A stretch of DNA of 64,000 nt from NCBI RefSeq assembly GCF_006861795.1, contig NZ_VDGH01000003.1, positions 124,001 through 188,000 of the forward strand, written 5' to 3'. A program made the translations under genes and the position numbers. Every line of letters starts with the position of its first letter. Position 1 is the stretch's first letter. The notes under the pieces were generated by a model that saw nothing but the letters and a program-made list of their open reading frames with translations, was not told where the DNA came from and did not search any database. Below are positions 53,669 through 63,626 of this stretch, in pieces. The DNA comes from Psychrobacillus lasiicapitis (GTDB taxonomy: Bacteria > Bacillota > Bacilli > Bacillales_A > Planococcaceae).

Positions 53669-54682
53669 TTAATTCTGAAACAAGGCATTGTTTGGCTGTA
53701 TAGTAGATGCTCGTTTCATCACATCAAGCGCTTCGCTCTTCTTTCCTAGACTTGATAAGCTATTTGCTAGATGGAAAAGATAATCTGTTCTAGTTGGAGA
53801 TTGTTCTAATAGCTCTCTCATTATCTGTATGGCTTCATCGTGCTGATTACCTTCTCTAAGAAAGTTAGAATATTGGTATTTAAAGAATAGGTTTTCGTGA
53901 ATTTCTCCGTGAAAACGCTTAATAAACAAGTTAGCGTCTTCCCATCCTATAAATCGCTTTCTCGCTAGAAATTCATAATAAATAAAAGAGCTTTGCTCTT
54001 CCACCGACAAGCGATTTCGAGCATGTCGACAGAGAGTTAGAGCGGTTTGGTGATTGCCTCTATCATATGCATCGATAAAAGCCATAAAATAATCAAGGCT
54101 CTTCCAGCTGAATTTATCAGCAGGGAGCTTATCTTCAATTTCTAGCTTTAAGAAATATGCTTCAAAGTACATTTGCTTTATAACAGGTAGACTGTCCGAC
54201 TGAATCTGCACAAAACTCTCTTCTTTCTTACTCAACCAGTCTTCTGCTGATTTTCCATTAAAATCTCTCTTGCTCCAATCTGCTCCACTACGATTCAAAA
54301 TATAGACGACAAGTTGATAAAGTTCACTATCATCACCAAGAATCAATGCTTCCTGGAGAGCTGTCCATCCTAAATAATTGGCGTGATTTACATTTACTCC
54401 CCAATAGACTCCTTCTCGCACTACTGATACATGCCCTTTTTCACTAGAAGGCAAGAGAATAGTACCTCCAAATCGATTTAACGCGTTTGGGTCTGCTCCA
54501 GCTCTATAAAGAATCTGCATGCCTTTTGTAAAACCAATTGCTGCAGCTGCAACAATTGGCGGTAACCCTACTTCGTTGGTACGATTTGAATCTATACCCA
54601 TTGCAAGACATTTCGTCAACACCAAATCGTCAAATTGAGTAATTGCCTCAAACAGTTCGTGCATGATTTGAGTTTTCTGCAT
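53669..54682 (-). CDS. Ankyrin-repeat / TPR protein, function unknown
   Basis: 337 residues. The first half has three to four ankyrin-like repeats (about 33-66, 67-100, 101-137; GLPPIVAAAAIG, GADPNA, NHANYLGWTALQEALILGD, GADWSKRDFNGKSAEDW). The second half (about 215-337) has TPR-like helix pairs (GNHQTALTLCRHARN, GNQHDEAIQIMRELLEQSP, LANSLSSLGKKSEALDVMKRA). No signal or membrane segment, so cytosolic. Its start overlaps the end of the amidohydrolase gene by 35 bases (17 if the ATG at 54664 is used), so it is translated with that operon. Both modules bind proteins, which suggests an adaptor or regulator. Confidence 0.85.
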   Translation of the reverse strand: MQKTQIMHELFEAITQFDDLVLTKCLAMGIDSNRTNEVGLPPIVAAAAIGFTKGMQILYRAGADPNALNRFGGTILLPSSEKGHVSVVREGVYWGVNVNHANYLGWTALQEALILGDDSELYQLVVYILNRSGADWSKRDFNGKSAEDWLSKKEESFVQIQSDSLPVIKQMYFEAYFLKLEIEDKLPADKFSWKSLDYFMAFIDAYDRGNHQTALTLCRHARNRLSVEEQSSFIYYEFLARKRFIGWEDANLFIKRFHGEIHENLFFKYQYSNFLREGNQHDEAIQIMRELLEQSPTRTDYLFHLANSLSSLGKKSEALDVMKRASTIQPNNALFQN

Positions 54683-55901
54683 TCCAACTCACTTCTCCAT
54701 ATGTCTGATTGCCTTTATAAAAGATGGCTTCAGTTGTAGCTGTTCGAGCTACAGCCTCTGCGCTAGAGGTAGCATTGATGAATACAAACGTTGCTTCATC
54801 TCCTACTTTTGGCCATTGCTGTTCTCCCGAAGTAGATAAAGGGGTAACCCCTCCTGTAATAAACTTTAAATTACGTGCTAATTGGTCTTCTTGAGCCTGG
54901 CGATAGACAAGACTATATTTCGTTGATTTTTCAAGTAAACTCCCTGTTCCAAAGGAGGACCAGGAATCATAGAATCCATCGCAACCAAAATGTACCTTTA
55001 CACCTGAATGATCTAATAGATCAATTGGGGGAATTGAACGAGTTAAAGGTACGGTAGACATAATTGCAGTTTCTGTCTGTACAAGTTCTTCGATTAATGT
55101 ACGTTGTTGAACTTCCGGAATACTACCCAATGCAAAAGCATGGCTGACAGCTGTTCGACCTTCCCACCCCTGACTCCGAACAATCTCTAAGAGTTTAGAT
55201 ATTGTATATGCACCTATATGTCCTTCATCATGCAAATGAATATCAACATCCGCATTGTATCGCTCTGCAAGTTGCATCATCGTACGCAGTGAAGTTTCAA
55301 TTTTTCCATCAATACCTGCAGGGTCTAATCCACCGATATGGGTAGCACCTTCACGCATAGCCTCATGCATTAGTTCAACGACTCCTGTGTTTAGCATCCC
55401 ATGTTGCGGAAAAGCAACGATTTCATAACTCAATTTATCCTTAGATTCCTCTAACGCTTCTCGAACTGAAATTAAATTCTGGAGACCGATGTACGGATCA
55501 ATATTTACATGTGTCCGAATATGTGTTGCGCCTTGTGAAGCAAGCAGATCGATCATCGCCAATGCGCGTTGCTTTCCTGACTGTGCTAGCTCTGCAAGTT
55601 CGAGTGCTTCCAATCTCAGTCGTTCTTTTAAATTTGCTGCTGGCTGAATTGATTTCCAATCCAACGATAGGTATGTTTTGTCCAAATGATTGTGCATTTC
55701 TCGAAATCCGGGCATTAATAACAAACCATTCATCGATTGAGACCGACCATAAGTCGGGAGAGGAACTTCAGCAGGTTGAACGGACTGTATCTTTCCTTCA
55801 ACTATCTCAAGGGAAACAAGTTCTGTAATGGTATACATTGTTCCATTTGCATCTGTTTTTCGTCCTGTCTCAATCTTTACATCGGTTAACCAAAGCGTCA
55901 T
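54648..55901 (-). CDS. Amidohydrolase, cytosine-deaminase-like (second copy)
   Basis: 417-residue metal-dependent hydrolase of the CodA/AtzC group. Metal ligands in order: MPGFREMHNHLDKTY (HxH), VDIHLHDEGH, AVSHAFAL and the aspartate of FGCDGFYDSW. A C-terminal strand set (GDEATFVFINATSSAEAVA) completes the composite beta-sandwich. It is a close paralogue of the gene upstream, which it overlaps by 4 bases. The substrate is unknown; cytosine, a cyclic amide or an s-triazine-like compound are all possible. Confidence 0.85.
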   Translation of the reverse strand: MTLWLTDVKIETGRKTDANGTMYTITELVSLEIVEGKIQSVQPAEVPLPTYGRSQSMNGLLLMPGFREMHNHLDKTYLSLDWKSIQPAANLKERLRLEALELAELAQSGKQRALAMIDLLASQGATHIRTHVNIDPYIGLQNLISVREALEESKDKLSYEIVAFPQHGMLNTGVVELMHEAMREGATHIGGLDPAGIDGKIETSLRTMMQLAERYNADVDIHLHDEGHIGAYTISKLLEIVRSQGWEGRTAVSHAFALGSIPEVQQRTLIEELVQTETAIMSTVPLTRSIPPIDLLDHSGVKVHFGCDGFYDSWSSFGTGSLLEKSTKYSLVYRQAQEDQLARNLKFITGGVTPLSTSGEQQWPKVGDEATFVFINATSSAEAVARTATTEAIFYKGNQTYGEVSWNAENSNHARTV

Positions 55902-57136
55902 GAATGAACGCCTTCTTCCACAACTTGTTTAGGAACGAATATATTTCCCTTTCCATACACAGCGCGAATTGGTTTTCGTCTTGCAATCGCTTCTGCGCTG
56001 CAGGTAGCATCAACTAATAAAAATGAAGCATCATCTCCCACCTTCGGCCACTGTAGGTCTCCAGTTGGTGATAGTGGCGTCACCCCACCAGTAGCGAAAC
56101 GAAGTAATTGGCTTAGACCAATTTCATCGCTAATACGAAAACGCTCTCCCAATAATGCTAGTTTCTGAATGGAATCCCCTGTTCCAAATGGAGACCAGTG
56201 ATCTGTGATACTGTCATGTCCAACTGAGACCGGAACATTGTTTTCCCAGAGGTATGGAATAGGTATAGTCGGTCTATTGACAGGTACTGTAGTTGTTACG
56301 TCAATACCAACCTCAGCAAGTTTTTCAGTTACTGTCTGTAATCGCGGCTCCACAAGATCTCCTAGAGCCAAAGCATGGCTGATTGTTACCTTGCCCTGAT
56401 TTCCTGATGCTTCTGTCAATTCTGCAATTTGTTCCATTTGGAAGGCTCCAAGAGAATCCGAATCATGCAAGTGAATATCAATCGGTGCATCAAATTCTTG
56501 TGCAATGGAGAATACAGTTTCTAAGCTTTTTTCGATGTTCCTATCAACAGTTGCTGGATCGACACCCCCAACATGCGTTGCTCCATTTGCCATCGCTTGA
56601 CGAACAAGTTCGACTGAATCACTACGTAATAGTCCGTGTTGTGGGAAAGCTACAATTTCATAGGTGATTAAGTCTTCATAGGCTTTTAATGCGCTGACTG
56701 TAGCTTTCAAATTCTCAATTCCGACGACTGGGTCGATATTACAATGTGTACGTATGTGTGTATGTCCATTCTGAATCAACAATTCGAGCATTTTCTTTGC
56801 ACGTTCTTCCACCGTTGGCAATTGGTCTTTTAACACCTTTTGTTCTTCTTCAATTCGAGTAAATATTCCATTAGTTGCTGGTCTGACTGCCTTCCAAGGT
56901 CCCCCGTAGTATGTTTTATCAATGTGAATGTGCATCTCGCGGAATGCAGGAATCATCAACGCTCCATTTGCATCTATCATTTCACTTTCAGATGGAGGTG
57001 CTTCTGTTGTGACATTGGCAATTCGCCCTTTTTCAATTTGAATATTCACTAGTTCTGTCAATGTTTTAGCGACTGTATTTTCAGGTTTTTCGTATCCTTT
57101 TTCAATTCGAACGTTTGTAATCCAATAATTATTCAT
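55898..57136 (-). CDS. Amidohydrolase, cytosine-deaminase-like (first copy)
   Basis: 412 residues with the same plan as its neighbour: IPAFREMHIHIDKTYYGGPW, DIHLHDSDSLG, TISHALALGD and VGHDSITDHWSPFG. Substrate-pocket segments differ between the paralogues (DSDSLG against DEGHIG, GHDSITDHW against GCDGFYDSW), so the two may act on different substrates or successive steps. The start at 57136 has GGAGGAA upstream. The gene follows the binding-protein gene by 63 bases. Confidence 0.85.
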   Translation of the reverse strand: MNNYWITNVRIEKGYEKPENTVAKTLTELVNIQIEKGRIANVTTEAPPSESEMIDANGALMIPAFREMHIHIDKTYYGGPWKAVRPATNGIFTRIEEEQKVLKDQLPTVEERAKKMLELLIQNGHTHIRTHCNIDPVVGIENLKATVSALKAYEDLITYEIVAFPQHGLLRSDSVELVRQAMANGATHVGGVDPATVDRNIEKSLETVFSIAQEFDAPIDIHLHDSDSLGAFQMEQIAELTEASGNQGKVTISHALALGDLVEPRLQTVTEKLAEVGIDVTTTVPVNRPTIPIPYLWENNVPVSVGHDSITDHWSPFGTGDSIQKLALLGERFRISDEIGLSQLLRFATGGVTPLSPTGDLQWPKVGDDASFLLVDATCSAEAIARRKPIRAVYGKGNIFVPKQVVEEGVHS

Positions 57137-57199
57137 TTATTTCTTCCTCCTTTAATAGTCAGTGGCAATACCTTAATAGATGATGCCAAGATATGATGA

Positions 57200-58765
57200 T
57201 TATTCAGTAATCTTTACATTCTCAATCATGAGGTAGTTCGATGCGTTTAACCAATAACCAGTCACATTTTTGTTGGATACAGCCAAGTGTTCATAGTTAC
57301 GGATTGGTACATATACTGCTTCGTCTAACTCAATTTGTAACACTTTTTCGTAAAGTGCTTTGCGCTCTTCTTGGTCTGTTTCTTGTCTCGCTTGTTCAAT
57401 TAATTGGTCGACTTCCGGATTAGTGTAATAGAATGAGTTTCCGGCAGGTCCATGTGATGAGGAATGGAACAGATTATATTGATTGTAGTCTCCGTCTCCT
57501 GTTGCATTACCCCAACCTGAGATAAACATCTCATGTTCGCCGTTGTTCGTCATCTCAATAAAAGCTCCATATTCCATCACTTGAATCTCAACATCAATGC
57601 CAATCCCTTTTAATTGGGACTGGATGACTTCAGCCATATTAATACGTTCTTTACGGTCACTAGTCAGCAAGGAAATTTTGTAGCCTTCTTCAATACCAGC
57701 TTCTTTTAGTAATTTTTTCGCTGCATTTAGATCGTAGGCAAGTGGTTTAGAAGATTCGCTATAACCGAAGACCTTTGGACTCATTGCAGAGTTCGCTAAT
57801 GTACCGACATCATTGTAGACCCCAGAAATAATAGCTTCCCTTTCAATTGCGTGGCTGATTGCTTGGCGTACACGCAAATCATCAAATGGTTCCTTTTCAA
57901 CGTTGAATCCTAGGTATTCAACTGCAAGACCTTCTGTTCGATAAAGTTCCATCGTATCCGAAGCTTCAATTCGTTCTATCTCTGTTACTGGTACTTGGTC
58001 GTTAATATGCGCCTCACCAGTCTCAATCATCGCCAGACGTGTAGCGTCTTCTGGCACCACTTTAAAGACTACACGTTCAACAGCAGCTTCCTCTCCCCAA
58101 TAGTCTGGATTCTTCACAATAGATACCTCTTGCCCTGAGATCCACTTTTCAAATGTATATGGTCCGGTACCTATCGGATTTTCTTTAAGGGCTTCTGGAT
58201 TTTCTGTGATAGCTGTTGGACTGATCATACTTCCCTCTTGACTTGCCAAAATGGAAAGCAACGGAGCGTATGGATAAGAGAGATGGAAACGAACCGTCAG
58301 TTCATCAACGATCTCTATTTCTTCGATCATTGAAAACTTTTCACGTTGTGGTGACCCTACAGCTGGATCTAAAAGACGATCCATAGTCGCTTTCACTGCA
58401 TCAGCGTTGAATGGAGTCCCGTCATGGAAAGTCACGCCCTCCTGAAGTTTGAATTCCCAAGTAGTATCATCGATTACATTCCATTCTTTTGCCAAACCGG
58501 GTTGAATCTCAAAGTTCTCATCAGGCCTTACTAACGTTTCATAGACTTTTTGGTACAAAATATTTGCCGATGGGATATCCGTAATAAAATGGGGATCAAG
58601 ATTTGTAGCATCCGACAGACGGACTACAATCAACTCTTCTGCCGTATTTTCTACTCCATCAGTTTGTTTCTCTGTCCCTGACGAGCCGCTAGTCGAACAT
58701 GCTGCTAATAGTAGCGCGATACTCCCAGCAAGGAACAAATGTTTCATCTTTTTCATCACTCTCAT
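57200..58765 (-). CDS. ABC importer substrate-binding lipoprotein, peptide/nickel family
   Basis: 521-residue family 5 solute-binding protein. The lipoprotein signal ends LLAACSTS. Conserved segments include LVRPDENFEIQPGLAKEWN, GVTFHDGTPFNADAVK, NPIGTGPYTFEKW and EYLGFNVEKEPFDDLRVRQA. The closely spaced ATG at 58756 (MKKMKHLFL) may be the true start. It is divergent from the permease genes and in line with the amidohydrolases, so it is probably expressed with both halves. Confidence 0.92.
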   Translation of the reverse strand: MRVMKKMKHLFLAGSIALLLAACSTSGSSGTEKQTDGVENTAEELIVVRLSDATNLDPHFITDIPSANILYQKVYETLVRPDENFEIQPGLAKEWNVIDDTTWEFKLQEGVTFHDGTPFNADAVKATMDRLLDPAVGSPQREKFSMIEEIEIVDELTVRFHLSYPYAPLLSILASQEGSMISPTAITENPEALKENPIGTGPYTFEKWISGQEVSIVKNPDYWGEEAAVERVVFKVVPEDATRLAMIETGEAHINDQVPVTEIERIEASDTMELYRTEGLAVEYLGFNVEKEPFDDLRVRQAISHAIEREAIISGVYNDVGTLANSAMSPKVFGYSESSKPLAYDLNAAKKLLKEAGIEEGYKISLLTSDRKERINMAEVIQSQLKGIGIDVEIQVMEYGAFIEMTNNGEHEMFISGWGNATGDGDYNQYNLFHSSSHGPAGNSFYYTNPEVDQLIEQARQETDQEERKALYEKVLQIELDEAVYVPIRNYEHLAVSNKNVTGYWLNASNYLMIENVKITE

Positions 58766-58883
58766 TTCCCTTCCCTTTGAAATTGATGCACAGCATCTAT
58801 TGGTTACAGTACCTATCGTACTTAAATGTTCCCCATGCGTTTTGCATTATTTTTACAAGTTGTTTTACTATTTCGACTATATA

Positions 58884-58912
58884 TTCAAAACACATTTACT
58901 TTTCTATATAAT
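58884..58912 (+). promoter_or_regulatory. Promoter of the permease operon
   Basis: TTCAAA (58884-58889), 17 bases, TATAAT (58907-58912), 53 bases ahead of the first permease gene. The rest of 58766-58965 is the divergent control region; no clear palindrome is seen. Confidence 0.55.
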
Positions 58913-58965
58913 TTGATAATTTTAAGCTAGCTTACTGATTTTAAATTGAAAAAGGAGAGAACATT

Positions 58966-59865
58966 ATGTCTACGATCCAAGAGACAGATACACTTGCTGT
59001 CACTCAAGTATTAGGCGCTCCCAAAGAGTCCGCTTGGCGCAATTTTATTTCTCAGTTTTTCCGAAATAAAGCGGCTGTTGTTGGAGCTATTATCATTGCC
59101 TTCTATGTTTTTATTGCTATCTTTGCTCCACTACTTGCTCCCTATGATCCTTACGAGATTCAATTGGAGAACAAGCTTCAATCTCCTTCTATTGAACACT
59201 GGATGGGTACTGACGACAAAGGACGAGACATATTAAGCAGAATTCTTTATGGCTCTCGTCTCTCTATGGGAGTTGGATTTGCTGCTGTAGCCTTTGGTGC
59301 ATTCTTTGGAATTCTTTTTGGCTTGATTGCAGGTTATTACGGAAAATGGGTAGATTCCCTCATTATGCGGTGTATGGATGTACTTCTTGCATTTCCAGGT
59401 ATTCTCTTAGCACTTGCTATCATCAGTGCATTAGGACCAGGAATGATTAATGTAACGATAGCAGTAGGAGCATTTTCAGTACCTCTATTTGCTCGAATCG
59501 TACGCGGTTCTACTTTAGAAGTAAAGAAATTAGAGTATGTAGATGCCATTCGGTCATTAGGGGCCAAAGACAGGACAATCATCTTTCGCCACATCTTACC
59601 GAATATTCTATCACCGATTATCGTGCAAGGGACATTAAGGATTGCTACAGCTATTTTGTCTGCTGCTGGTTTATCCTTCCTAGGTCTAGGAGCCCAGCCT
59701 CCTTCGTCTGAATGGGGAACTATGTTAAGCGGTGGACGTGATTTCTTATTCTCTGCACCTTACATTGCTATTTTCCCAGGAATGGCCATCGCCATTCTAG
59801 TTCTTGGCTTTAATATCTTTGGCGACGGATTGCGCGATGCACTGGATCCGCGTATGAAAAATTAG
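58966..59865 (+). CDS. Peptide-type ABC permease (DppC/OppC family)
   Basis: 299-residue inner-membrane permease with an N-terminal leader segment (FFRNKAAVVGAIIIAFYVF), the GTDDKGRDILSRILYG motif typical of the C-type permease, six membrane helices and the EAA loop around RSLGAKDRTIIFRHILPN. It comes before the B-type permease, the reverse of the usual order. GGAGAG precedes the ATG. Confidence 0.92.
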   Translation: MSTIQETDTLAVTQVLGAPKESAWRNFISQFFRNKAAVVGAIIIAFYVFIAIFAPLLAPYDPYEIQLENKLQSPSIEHWMGTDDKGRDILSRILYGSRLSMGVGFAAVAFGAFFGILFGLIAGYYGKWVDSLIMRCMDVLLAFPGILLALAIISALGPGMINVTIAVGAFSVPLFARIVRGSTLEVKKLEYVDAIRSLGAKDRTIIFRHILPNILSPIIVQGTLRIATAILSAAGLSFLGLGAQPPSSEWGTMLSGGRDFLFSAPYIAIFPGMAIAILVLGFNIFGDGLRDALDPRMKN

Positions 59866-59876
59866 GAGGTGCTTAC

Positions 59877-60797
59877 ATGATTTGGTTCATCATAAAACGT
59901 TTAATGCAGACCGTACCGGTCATTATTGGAGTAACTATTGTAGTATTTGTCATTATGCAACTTGTTCCTGGAGATCCGGCTGTCCTACTTGCTGGTGAAG
60001 GGGCAACAAAAGAGACGATTGAAGCACTTCGTGAACAACTCGGTCTTCATCAACCTCTTTATGTACAATACTTCGATTATGTTAGCAATCTACTACGGGG
60101 CGATATGGGCTTCTCACTCAAAAATAACCAGCCTGTGTTGCAAGAAATTATGACTCGTCTACCGATTACATTAGAGCTTGCTATTTTCAGTACGCTTATC
60201 ACAATCGTCCTTGGAATGCTTGCAGGTATCATCTCTGCGATTAGACCATATTCCATCTTAGATACAGTTGTTATGGTTGTTGCATTACTAGGTATCTCAT
60301 TACCAAGCTTTTGGTTCGGTTTGATGTTAATGTATTCCTTTTCAGTCAAACTTCATATTTTCCCTGTTGCAGGGTGGGATAGCATGTTACACGTTGTTCT
60401 TCCCGCATTCACGCTTGGAGCAGGTGGTGCTGCAATCGTGGCTCGAATGACACGTTCGAGCATGCTAGAAGTTATTCGCCAAGATTATATTCGAACAGCA
60501 CGTGCAAAGGGTGTTAAAGAGCGTGTAATCATCTACAAGCACGCATTAAGAAATGCCCTAATTCCTGTTATTACTGTTGTCGGATTGCAATTCGGCGCTC
60601 TTTTAGGTGGAACTGTTCTAGTAGAGTCCATCTTTGCAATCAATGGATTAGGTCGTATGATTGTCGACGCAATTCGTATGCGTGACCTGCCTGTTGTCCA
60701 AGGCGGTGTTCTTGTCGCTTCTCTTGTATTCGTTGTAGTAAACCTAATCGTAGATATTCTATATCGTCTATTCAATAAACGTATCGAACTTAATTAA
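59877..60797 (+). CDS. Peptide-type ABC permease (DppB/OppB family)
   Basis: 306 residues, six membrane helices. MIWFIIKRLMQTVPVIIGV, QLVPGDPA, LGLHQPLYVQY and the EAA loop IRTARAKGVKERVIIYKHALRN are typical of the B-type permease. It lies 11 bases behind the first permease with AGGAGG at the junction. Confidence 0.92.
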   Translation: MIWFIIKRLMQTVPVIIGVTIVVFVIMQLVPGDPAVLLAGEGATKETIEALREQLGLHQPLYVQYFDYVSNLLRGDMGFSLKNNQPVLQEIMTRLPITLELAIFSTLITIVLGMLAGIISAIRPYSILDTVVMVVALLGISLPSFWFGLMLMYSFSVKLHIFPVAGWDSMLHVVLPAFTLGAGGAAIVARMTRSSMLEVIRQDYIRTARAKGVKERVIIYKHALRNALIPVITVVGLQFGALLGGTVLVESIFAINGLGRMIVDAIRMRDLPVVQGGVLVASLVFVVVNLIVDILYRLFNKRIELN

Positions 60798-60819
60798 TTC
60801 AAGAAAGTAGGTGATTTTC

Positions 60820-61821
60820 ATGTCAAAAGAGGTCATATTAGAAGTTAAAAATCTGCAGACTCATTTCACAACTAAACGAGGTACAAGTAAGGCCGTGGAT
60901 GGGATTGATTTTACACTTCACAAAGGGGAAACCCTTGGAATTGTAGGGGAATCTGGATGTGGTAAGAGTATCACGTCGCTTTCAATCTTACGTCTAATTC
61001 CCTCTCCTCCAGGAAAAATTGCCGGAGGAGAGGTTCTCTTCAAAGGAAGGAACTTAGTGGAACTTCCTGAATCTGAGATGAGAAAATTACGGGGAAATGA
61101 GATCTCGATGATTTTTCAGGAACCAATGACGTCGCTGAACCCAGTACTTCCTGTTGGTGAACAGATTGCAGAAGCTATCCGCCTTCATCAGAAACTAAAT
61201 AAAAAAGAGGCTGCTAAAAAAGCAGTAGAAATGTTACGTCTTGTAGGTATCCCATCTCCCGAAAAACGCGCCAAACAAGAGCCGTTTCAATTGAGTGGCG
61301 GCATGCGACAACGTGTGATGATCGCGATGGCACTATCATGTAATCCTGAAGTTCTTATTGCAGATGAACCAACAACGGCATTAGATGTAACTATTCAAGC
61401 TCAAATCTTAAGATTGATGAAAGAACTGCAAGAACGATTAGGGATGGGTGTAATACTCATTACACACGATTTGGGAGTGGTCGCTGAAACATGCGATAAA
61501 GTGGCCGTTATGTATGCAGGAAACATCGTAGAACATGCAACTACAGAAACGTTATTTGAAACTCCCTTGCACCCATACACGCAAGGACTATTAGCTTCAT
61601 TGCCAAAAATTGATGAGGATCAAGAAGAGCTTTATACAATTGAAGGAAATGTACCAAGTGCATTCAATATGCCATCCGGTTGCCGTTTTGCTTCCCGATG
61701 TCCGTTGGCAACAAACCTATGTCGAGAGTATAAACCTGAATTAATTGAACATGAAAGCGGCTCAAAGGTACGATGCTGGGTTTACAGTAATAAGTGGCAA
61801 GAACAGGAGGTAGTTGTGTAA
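60820..61821 (+). CDS. Peptide-type ABC ATPase (DppD/OppD family)
   Basis: 333 residues: Walker [10 protein letters not shown]-loop [12 protein letters not shown], signature LSGGMRQRV, Walker [14 protein letters not shown]-loop LITHDLG, and the C-terminal oligopeptide-ABC domain with a cysteine cluster ([15 protein letters not shown]) that may hold an Fe-S cluster. The ATG at 60820 is behind AGGTGA; a GTG three codons earlier overlaps that site. It ends in a one-base overlap with the next gene. Confidence 0.93.
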   Translation: MSKEVILEVKNLQTHFTTKRGTSKAVDGIDFTLHKGETLGIVGESGCGKSITSLSILRLIPSPPGKIAGGEVLFKGRNLVELPESEMRKLRGNEISMIFQEPMTSLNPVLPVGEQIAEAIRLHQKLNKKEAAKKAVEMLRLVGIPSPEKRAKQEPFQLSGGMRQRVMIAMALSCNPEVLIADEPTTALDVTIQAQILRLMKELQERLGMGVILITHDLGVVAETCDKVAVMYAGNIVEHATTETLFETPLHPYTQGLLASLPKIDEDQEELYTIEGNVPSAFNMPSGCRFASRCPLATNLCREYKPELIEHESGSKVRCWVYSNKWQEQEVVV

Positions 61822-62819
61822 TGATAAATGTTCAAGAACAAAAGGTTCTCCTAGAAGTACAAAATCTTAAACAGTACTTCCCTGTAAAACGAGAAAAGCT
61901 ATTGCAACCTAAGCTTTCTGTGAAGGCTGTGGATGATATTAGTTTCACACTGCGCGAAGGAGAAACGTTAAGTATTGTAGGAGAAAGCGGTTGTGGTAAA
62001 TCTACAACCGGTCGAGCGATCCTAAGATTAGACGAACCGACAGCGGGAAAAGTAGTGTATAATGGTAAGAATATATTAGAATTGTCAAAAAAGGATTTGC
62101 GGACATTACGAGGTGACTTACAAGTAATTTTCCAAGACCCTTTCGCATCTTTAAATCCACGACAAACGATTCAACAGATCCTTTCCGAAGCGATGTCGAT
62201 TCAAAACTCCGTTCAGAAAGAGTTAAGAAAAGATCGAATGAGAGAACTTATGCATCTCGTAGGACTGCCTGAAGAAGCATTGTCTCGTCATCCTCATGAA
62301 TTTAGTGGCGGACAGCGACAGCGTATCGGAATTGCACGAGCATTGGCTGTGAACCCTAAATTGATAATTTGTGACGAAGCCGTATCTGCCTTAGATGTAT
62401 CAATTCAAGCACAAATCTTAAATTTATTAAAACGACTACAACGTCAATTGAATTTGACATTTTTGTTTATATCACATGATTTGAGCGTTGTTCGTCATAT
62501 CTCTGATCGTGTCATGGTAATGTACCTTGGTAAAGTAGTAGAAATTGCGCCTAAACACGCACTGTTTGATCAACCAACACACCCGTATACTCGAGCATTA
62601 CTCTCATCAATACCTGTACCCAATCCTAAGGTACAAACGGAACGTATTCTTTTATCAGGGGATGTCCCCTCACCAATCAATCCGCCATCTGGTTGTCGCT
62701 TTCATACTCGCTGTCCTTTTGCGACAGAATTATGTAGTAGTAAGGAACCGGAGACAGTAGAAGTGCAAAATGGACACTACGTTGCGTGTCACTACGCGAA
62801 CGATTTCTTCTCTGCTTAA
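61821..62819 (+). CDS. Peptide-type ABC ATPase (DppF/OppF family)
   Basis: 332 residues: Walker [24 protein letters not shown], signature FSGGQRQRI, Walker B LIICDEAVSALD, FISHDLS, and the C-terminal GCRFHTRCPFATELC cluster. Walker B reads DEAVSALD as is common in F-type ATPases. ATG at 61821 with CAGGAGG upstream. Confidence 0.93.
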   Translation: MINVQEQKVLLEVQNLKQYFPVKREKLLQPKLSVKAVDDISFTLREGETLSIVGESGCGKSTTGRAILRLDEPTAGKVVYNGKNILELSKKDLRTLRGDLQVIFQDPFASLNPRQTIQQILSEAMSIQNSVQKELRKDRMRELMHLVGLPEEALSRHPHEFSGGQRQRIGIARALAVNPKLIICDEAVSALDVSIQAQILNLLKRLQRQLNLTFLFISHDLSVVRHISDRVMVMYLGKVVEIAPKHALFDQPTHPYTRALLSSIPVPNPKVQTERILLSGDVPSPINPPSGCRFHTRCPFATELCSSKEPETVEVQNGHYVACHYANDFFSA

Positions 62820-62846
62820 CCGATTATTAAAAAGGAGTCAGAGCAT

Positions 62847-63626
62847 ATGTTAACAATTGAGGCTTTTACGATATTCATCGCCCTCTGCATTCTGGCTCCT
62901 ATCTTAGGAGCGCTTGCCCTATTGTTTTTATTAGCTTACGAAAATCGAATTGATTTACTAGAAAAACAAAAAAAAGAAATGGCTTTAGAACGTGATTTAC
63001 AGGAAGCACTCTACAATCAACTCAATCAAGAAATACAACCTCATTTCTTTTTTAACACGCTAAACTCCTTGCTGAGTTTAGCAAGACTTGGACGAAAAGA
63101 AGAGTTAATTTCAGGAATTGAAAACTTCTCAAAGTTACTAAAACACAAATATATTACTACTGATAGAACCCTAACCTTGCAAAAGGAACTTGAATATGTC
63201 GAATACTACTTGGCAATACAACGAATCAGGTTCCGTGAACGCCTTGAAATCGATTGGCAAACAGAACAGCAGGTATCGTCTGCTCTTACTATTCCATATT
63301 TAGTCCAAACATTAATTGAAAATGCATTTAAACATGCATTTGAAAAAAATCCAGGGCGAGCTCATTTAATCATTTCTGCAATTCGTAAAGGGTCGCAAGT
63401 ACAAATAGCTGTCACCAACAATCTTGTCGTTTCTTCAACAGATAAAGAAGATACTACAGGAATAGGGTTATCAAACTTAGAGAATCGTCTTTCACTCTTG
63501 TTTTCGAAAGACGAAATATCTATTGAAAGCCAGATAAATGGGGAATGGATCACCGTATCTATCTCATATCCATTCCAATATTGGGAAGAAAGGGGAAATA
63601 AAAATGAACATTTTAGTAGTAGATGA
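62847..63626 (+). CDS. Sensor histidine kinase, LytS/YesM (His_kinase) family
   Basis: 259 residues. One N-terminal membrane segment (about 7-31), a short coiled coil, the phospho-acceptor motif QEIQPHFFFNTLNSLLS, the N-box LIENAFKHAF and the G-box GIGLSNLENRLSLLF. There is no extracellular sensor domain, so it probably senses through the membrane or through the importer. It lies 27 bases behind the ATPase gene, so it is likely in the same transcript, and overlaps the response regulator by 23 bases. Confidence 0.9.
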   Translation: MLTIEAFTIFIALCILAPILGALALLFLLAYENRIDLLEKQKKEMALERDLQEALYNQLNQEIQPHFFFNTLNSLLSLARLGRKEELISGIENFSKLLKHKYITTDRTLTLQKELEYVEYYLAIQRIRFRERLEIDWQTEQQVSSALTIPYLVQTLIENAFKHAFEKNPGRAHLIISAIRKGSQVQIAVTNNLVVSSTDKEDTTGIGLSNLENRLSLLFSKDEISIESQINGEWITVSISYPFQYWEERGNKNEHFSSR

